Shown one piece after another: positions 59,166-64,000 of a stretch of 64,000 nt of DNA. The position numbers and the translations under genes are program-made. The number at the start of each line of letters is the position of its first letter. Position 1 is the stretch's first letter. The notes beneath the pieces were generated by a model, which saw nothing but the letters and a program-made list of their open reading frames with translations, had not been told where the DNA came from and searched no databases. The stretch comes from an uncultured Bacteroidales bacterium (GTDB lineage Bacteria; Bacteroidota; Bacteroidia; Bacteroidales; FEN-979), in NCBI GenBank assembly GCA_903887775.1, contig CAISRB010000024.1, forward strand, positions 1 to 64,000, written 5' to 3'.

Positions 59166-59906
59166 ATGATGGAAGATTCAAACTTACTTGAAAATCTGAA
59201 CCTGCATGTTTCTGTCGATTGTGTGGTGTTTGGTTTCGAATTCGGGAAACTGAATGTTTTGCTGATCGAGCGCAACATGCAGTTCGAAGGGAAGGAATAC
59301 CATGATTTAAAGTTGCCGGGGGATCTTGTGCGTAAGGATGAAGACCTGGATACAGCAGCATCTCGTGTGTTAAGTGAGCTCACCGGCCTCGACAAAATTT
59401 ATCTTAAGCAATATGCCGCGATAGGATCCCCGGGGCGGCTTAAAAGACAGGCCCGGGACATGGAATGGTTAAGAAGCATCGCTCATCCGGAGGAAATTGT
59501 TGTCACTGTTGCTTATTATTCACTTATCAATATTGACCAGGACAAGGCTGCTAATTTTACCCTTCAGGAGAACGCCAGGTGGTACAAAATCTCAGATGTA
59601 CAGGAACTTGCTTTTGACCATATATCAATCCTGCAGCAGGCTCTTAATACCCTGCGAAATGACCTGAAATCAAGGCCTATTGCCTATGAATTACTGCCTC
59701 CCAAATTTACCCTCGGGCAATTGCAGCAGTTACATGAAGTTATTCTCGGAAGCGAACTCGACAAACGGAATTTCCGTAAAAAGGTGGCCAATATGCCATA
59801 TATCCTGCCAGTTAATGAGAAGCAGGTTGACGTATCGCATAAGCCTGCCCGTTTCTATAGTTTCCACCCCAGGATCTATGAAAAGACGAATAAGATCTCG
59901 TTTTAA
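59166..59906 (+). CDS. Nudix-domain transcriptional regulator (NrtR/AraR-like) with C-terminal winged helix
   Basis: Nudix-like N-terminus with apparently degenerate Nudix box (LPGDLVRKDEDLDTAASRVLSELTGL); wHTH-like C-terminus FTLGQLQQLHEVILGSELDKRNFRKKV. Confidence 0.88.
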   Translation: MMEDSNLLENLNLHVSVDCVVFGFEFGKLNVLLIERNMQFEGKEYHDLKLPGDLVRKDEDLDTAASRVLSELTGLDKIYLKQYAAIGSPGRLKRQARDMEWLRSIAHPEEIVVTVAYYSLINIDQDKAANFTLQENARWYKISDVQELAFDHISILQQALNTLRNDLKSRPIAYELLPPKFTLGQLQQLHEVILGSELDKRNFRKKVANMPYILPVNEKQVDVSHKPARFYSFHPRIYEKTNKISF

Positions 59907-59907
59907 T

Positions 59908-60060
59908 CTATCCAGGCAAATTCCCCTCAGCCCAATGCGGAACCTCGGGCCGCGGCATGCCCCGGGGTTTATACCCTTTATTCTATCCAGGTAAATTCCC
60001 AGCTCCTTCGCGTCTTAACCAGAGTAGAAGGCTTGCCCTGAGGTTTATACCATTTGATTC
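59908..60060. repeat. Diverged ~75-bp tandem duplication between convergent genes
   Basis: CTATCCAGG[C/T]AAATTCCC at 59908 and 59983; GGTTTATACC at 59966 and 60042. Confidence 0.8.
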
Positions 60061-60079
60061 CTCAGCAGTGCATTTTCTT

Positions 60080-61201
60080 TCAAACTTTCAGGAAAATCTT
60101 TTTTGTATAGAGAAAGTATAAAAAGAACCACTTAACCAGGATAATGCTGAACTGGTAAAATACAGGTTTGAAACTGCCAAAAGCATCAACAAAGCCATGA
60201 ATGAATATATTAGCTATGATGCCGAAATCAAAGATTCCCTGGGCTACATAAATTGTGATGGGGTTTAAACCGATAACGATAAACGGGAAGGCCCATTTTT
60301 TGTAACCTCTTACATCAATGATCCAGAAAAAGAGGCATAGGAGCAGGAAAGAGATGCCAACCGTGAGCAGCACATATGAACCGGTCCATAAATATTTGTT
60401 GATCGGGAAAACCAGGCTCCATAATAAAGCGCCGGCTATAAAAGAAACGCCGGCAATAACCAGGTTCTTAATTTTTTTCATAGCTTCATCGGCACCCAGC
60501 AGCCAGCGGCCTGCAAGTACACCAAACAACACATTGGTGATGGCGGGGAACATAGTCAGAATACCTTCATTGTCACCGTAGGTATAGCAGCAGAAAGAAC
60601 CCGGAAGAAACTGCCTGTCGATATACCCGCAGAGGTTACCCTGGGGGGTAAGATCGTATGCGTGAAATCCGGGTGAAGGGATTAACAGCAGGATCAGCCA
60701 GTATACTGCAAGGATTGAGGCGGCCCAGATCAGTTGCCCCTTGTTTTTAAAATTCATCACGATAATGGAAGCGAAGAAATAGGTTACAGCGAAACGTTGC
60801 AAAACGCCTGACCAGCGTTGAGCAGCAAAATCAAAGTTAAACAGTCCGTTATAAATTAAACCAAACAGGAACAGCAGCAATGTTCTTCTCATGATATGCA
60901 GGTATAATTCCTTTCGGGAATCGCCACGCTCCAGCCGGCGTTCAATCGATAAAGGCATTACAACTCCCATGATGAACAGGAATAAAGGAAATATGATGTC
61001 ATAAAAACGGAATCCAGCCCAGGAAGGATGATCCAGTTGTGTGGCCAGTCGCTGAAAGAAAGGGGTGTTGATAAATGTGAACAGAGCGATAAAGAAAGCA
61101 TCGCCGCTCGATATCCAGAACATATCAAAACCTCTTAATGCATCAATTGAAACGATTCGTTCAGCTTGTTTGCCAGTCTTTGCTTCTTTCATAAATTGCA
61201 A
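60080..61201 (-). CDS. DUF5009/NagX-like (heparan-alpha-glucosaminide N-acetyltransferase-like) membrane acyltransferase
   Basis: RIVSIDALRGFDMFWI; FPLFLFIMGVVMPLSIERRLERG; multiple TM segments. Confidence 0.88.
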   Translation of the reverse strand: MQFMKEAKTGKQAERIVSIDALRGFDMFWISSGDAFFIALFTFINTPFFQRLATQLDHPSWAGFRFYDIIFPLFLFIMGVVMPLSIERRLERGDSRKELYLHIMRRTLLLFLFGLIYNGLFNFDFAAQRWSGVLQRFAVTYFFASIIVMNFKNKGQLIWAASILAVYWLILLLIPSPGFHAYDLTPQGNLCGYIDRQFLPGSFCCYTYGDNEGILTMFPAITNVLFGVLAGRWLLGADEAMKKIKNLVIAGVSFIAGALLWSLVFPINKYLWTGSYVLLTVGISFLLLCLFFWIIDVRGYKKWAFPFIVIGLNPITIYVAQGIFDFGIIANIFIHGFVDAFGSFKPVFYQFSIILVKWFFLYFLYTKKIFLKV

Positions 61202-61210
61202 TTTTAATTG

Positions 61211-62194
61211 TTATTCAGACAGCGAAAGGTACTGAATTTCGCGAAGAATTGAGTCAACTTCCTGCAAAGACCCTGATAAGATCAACTTCAGCCGGTATGG
61301 TTTAAATCCCGCAATCCCCCTGAAATAACCGCTGTACATCTTGCGCATTTCAAACAAGGTGGCACGTTCACCTTTATACAGCAGCGATTTCTCAAGATGA
61401 AGCCGAACCATGTTAATCCTTTCGGTTACACTTGGGGGAGCAGTTACGCTGCCGGTCCCCAGGAATGCCTTCACTTCCCTGAATATCCAGGGATTCCCCA
61501 CGGCAGCCCTGCCGATGAGAATTCCATCGACACCGTATCGTTCTTTCATTTCCCCGGCTTTAGGTCCCGAATCGATATCCCCGTTACCAAAAACCGGAAT
61601 TTTCATCCGGGGGTTGTTTTTCACTTCACCGATCAGGGTCCAATCGGCTTTGCCCCCGTATAGCTGGACACGGGTGCGGCCATGGATACTGATAGCCTGT
61701 ATCCCCGCATCCTGAAGGCGTTCTGCAATATCCACGATCTCAAGATGATGTTCATCCCATCCCAGCCGGGTCTTTGCAGTAACAGGAATCCTTGTCGATT
61801 GTACAACGGCTTTTGCCATAGAGATCATTTTCGGGACATCCTGCAGCAGGGCGGCACCGCCACCTTTCATCACGATCTTTCGCACCGGGCAACCGAAGTT
61901 AAGGTCGATGAAATCGGGACCGGCATTTTGGGCAGCCTCAGCTGCTTTTATCATCGAATCAATATTAGCCCCAAAGATCTGTATGCCGATAGGTCTTTCT
62001 TTAGTTTCAAACTGCAACTTCATCCTGCTTTTCCAGGCATCGCGGATAAGTCCTTCGGAGGCCACGAATTCAGTGATCAGCACATCCGCCCCGAAATCCT
62101 TGCAGATAGAACGGAATGGAGAATCCGTGACGTCTTCCATCGGAGCAAGGATTACAGGAAATTCACCGGCTGCTATCTGGCCAATCCTGATCAA
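61211..62194 (-). CDS. tRNA-dihydrouridine synthase (DusB-like)
   Basis: FPVILAPMEDVTDSPFR, DLNFGCPVRK, GRTRVQLYGGKADW; start ambiguous (TTG 62194 or ATG 62230). Confidence 0.93.
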   Translation of the reverse strand: MIRIGQIAAGEFPVILAPMEDVTDSPFRSICKDFGADVLITEFVASEGLIRDAWKSRMKLQFETKERPIGIQIFGANIDSMIKAAEAAQNAGPDFIDLNFGCPVRKIVMKGGGAALLQDVPKMISMAKAVVQSTRIPVTAKTRLGWDEHHLEIVDIAERLQDAGIQAISIHGRTRVQLYGGKADWTLIGEVKNNPRMKIPVFGNGDIDSGPKAGEMKERYGVDGILIGRAAVGNPWIFREVKAFLGTGSVTAPPSVTERINMVRLHLEKSLLYKGERATLFEMRKMYSGYFRGIAGFKPYRLKLILSGSLQEVDSILREIQYLSLSE

Positions 62195-62238
62195 AATATA
62201 GTATTTTAGCGCAAAAATAGAAAAATCCATAACATCTG

Positions 62239-63150
62239 ATGAAACAAGCCTTTTTAGGAAACCTCTCTCCATTCAGCCGACTCGTGTTCGCTGTCGCTCT
62301 GACGTTTTCCTGTTTCATCATTATCTTTTTTGCAGCTCTTTTACTGGCAATGCCACTCTACCATGTGAACCTGGCCGGCACTCTTGATCTTCTCAACCAG
62401 CAGGACAATCCAAAATCGCTGGCCCTGCTCAAATATTTCCAGGTTACACAGAGCTTCGGGCTTTTTATCATACCTCCAATCCTCATCGGTTATCTCTTTG
62501 AACTTAATTCGTGGTCTTTTCTGAATGCAAATCATGCAGGCGGCAGCAGTCTCTATTTTATTGTTTTTCTGCTGATGTTTGTTTCCCTTCCCCTGATCAA
62601 CTGGCTTATTGATATCAATGAAATGTTGAAACTTCCTTCCTTCCTTAAGGGGGTGGAAGACTGGATGAAAAACGCCGAGGACCAGGCCGGAAAACTTACC
62701 GGGGCTTTTCTGGCCGGGAAATCATTCAGCAACTTCCTTTTCAACCTTTTCATGATCGGCATACTGCCGGCCGTGGGAGAGGAGTTTATGTTCAGGGGTG
62801 TTTTGCAGAGGCTGCTGAAAGACTGGCTTAAAAACGTTCATATCGCCATCTTCATCACCGGCTTCCTTTTCGGAGCCATGCATATGCAGTTTTACGGACT
62901 GCTTCCGCGGATGATACTCGGTGTGATCTTTGGTTATCTTTTCTACTGGAGCGGTTCCATATGGGTACCGGTATTTGCCCATTTCATCAACAACAGCGGG
63001 GCTGTCATCATTTCGTATTTTGCCAACCTGGGCCTGATCAGCCAGAAGTACCAGGACTTCGGAAGCACTCAAAGCATCTTTCTTATTTTGCTCAGCCTGC
63101 TGATGACAATGTCGTGCATGTTCATCGTGTACAGGCGAAAACTGCTCTGA
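62239..63150 (+). CDS. CPBP-family intramembrane glutamic endopeptidase
   Basis: GEEFMFRGVLQ, FGAMHMQFYG, PVFAHFINNS. Confidence 0.93.
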   Translation: MKQAFLGNLSPFSRLVFAVALTFSCFIIIFFAALLLAMPLYHVNLAGTLDLLNQQDNPKSLALLKYFQVTQSFGLFIIPPILIGYLFELNSWSFLNANHAGGSSLYFIVFLLMFVSLPLINWLIDINEMLKLPSFLKGVEDWMKNAEDQAGKLTGAFLAGKSFSNFLFNLFMIGILPAVGEEFMFRGVLQRLLKDWLKNVHIAIFITGFLFGAMHMQFYGLLPRMILGVIFGYLFYWSGSIWVPVFAHFINNSGAVIISYFANLGLISQKYQDFGSTQSIFLILLSLLMTMSCMFIVYRRKLL

Positions 63151-63867
63151 TTAACCTTTCATAAGCTTCATCAGGTTATCACGGTAAACAAGCCCGATAG
63201 GGATCATGGTCCCTTCAATGTTCACCTGGTTCCCTTCAATAAACCTGATCCTTCCCAGGGGTACGATGAAGGACTTATGTACTCTTATAAAAAGCCCATC
63301 AGGTAACTGTTCTTCCATTTTCCTGAATGTTTCGTGCACAATAAGCACCCTGGCAGCAATATGGACTTTCACGTAGTCACCTGTTGCTTCCAGGTAAAGG
63401 ATTTCTGAATAATTTACCTTATGAACTTTTTTATCTGCACGGAGGATGAGAAAACCCGTAGTTTCATGTTCTGTTGCCGCGGGCAGGCCGGCTTTAGACT
63501 TCAGGTAGTTTGTCCTTTCGAAAGTTTTGTTCACTGCTTTCAGGAATCTTTCAAAGGAGAACGGTTTAACAAGGTAATCCACGGCATCGGCTTCGAATCC
63601 TTCCACGGCAAATTCCGGATAGGCTGTTGTGAAAATCACCATTGGAGGATGGCTCAGCGACTTTACAAAATGCATCCCCGAGATCACCGGCAGATTGATA
63701 TCGAGAAAAATCAGGTCAACAGCAGAATTCCTGAGCAGTCCTGAGGCCTGCAATGCATCACCGCAGATCCCGGCCAGTTCCAGTTCAGGGATATCGGCAA
63801 TGTATCTGGCCAGGATCTCCTGCGACAGCGGTTCGTCTTCAATTACCAGGCAACGGAGTTTTTCCAT
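63151..63867 (-). CDS. LytTR-family response regulator
   Basis: LRCLVIEDEPLSQEIL, FLDINLPVISG, DYLVKPFSFERF; LytTR EILYLEATGDYVKVH, RVHKSFIV. Confidence 0.95.
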   Translation of the reverse strand: MEKLRCLVIEDEPLSQEILARYIADIPELELAGICGDALQASGLLRNSAVDLIFLDINLPVISGMHFVKSLSHPPMVIFTTAYPEFAVEGFEADAVDYLVKPFSFERFLKAVNKTFERTNYLKSKAGLPAATEHETTGFLILRADKKVHKVNYSEILYLEATGDYVKVHIAARVLIVHETFRKMEEQLPDGLFIRVHKSFIVPLGRIRFIEGNQVNIEGTMIPIGLVYRDNLMKLMKG

Positions 63868-64000
63868 ATAAAGGAATTGTCAGATTTACAGTAAAACGTT
63901 CCTTTTCTTTGCTTATTTTCAGTTCATGCCTCCCGGCGTACAGCAGATCAAGGCGGTTACGAAGGTTAACAAGACCTATTCCCTGAGTTTTTCGGGCTCC
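63839..64000 (-). CDS. C-terminus of LytS-like sensor histidine kinase (truncated by window)
   Basis: Minus-strand translation contains GIGLVNLRNRLDLLYAGRHELKISKEKERFTVNLTIPLYGKTPLPGN and then stops, overlapping the LytTR gene. Confidence 0.8.
   Translation of the reverse strand, partial: GARKTQGIGLVNLRNRLDLLYAGRHELKISKEKERFTVNLTIPLYGKTPLPGN

Noticed and set aside
1-64000. Mobile element, phage, toxin-antitoxin or defence island
   Set aside because: No transposase, integrase, terminase, restriction, TA or known defence domain recognised in any of the long ORFs.

Overview
Chromosomal segment of a Bacteroidota (Bacteroidales-like) genome: SusC/SusD pairs, T9SS C-terminal sorting tails, Nudix/wHTH regulator, TTG starts and TTTG-N17-20-TAnnTTTG promoter-like motifs. 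It carries no rRNA, tRNA, transposase, phage or CRISPR that I can support. Main blocks: (i) 3' end of a repetitive T9SS surface protein; (ii) two complete heavy-metal RND efflux operons (2.1-7.7 kb with a CusA-TolC fusion, 10.8-16.6 kb with separate tolC/cusB/cusA) around a lipase-like lipoprotein, a cupin and hflX; (iii) housekeeping genes (mrdA-rodA, LuxE-like ligase, SRAP peptidase, acyP, rsmI, OmpR-type two-component system, purN, acpP-fabF-rnc, phasin-like + UbiB-like kinase, pheS, cyclophilin); (iv) a ~21-kb double-SusCD polysaccharide utilization locus (38.0-58.7 kb; GH3, GH30 x2, GH5-CBM6, GH16, PKD lipoprotein), probably for beta-1,3/1,6-glucan, next to a Nudix-type regulator; (v) an acyltransferase, tRNA-dihydrouridine synthase, CPBP protease and LytTR two-component system. 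The most unusual signals are non-coding: a two-module 37/38-bp repeat family at three stop-to-start gaps (two of them in the metal efflux operons), locus-private short-word arrays that form perfect hairpins between genes, a candidate ~115-nt sRNA, and a strong terminator inside the PUL between susD and the glycosidase genes. I do not see a clear-cut new defence or mobile system.
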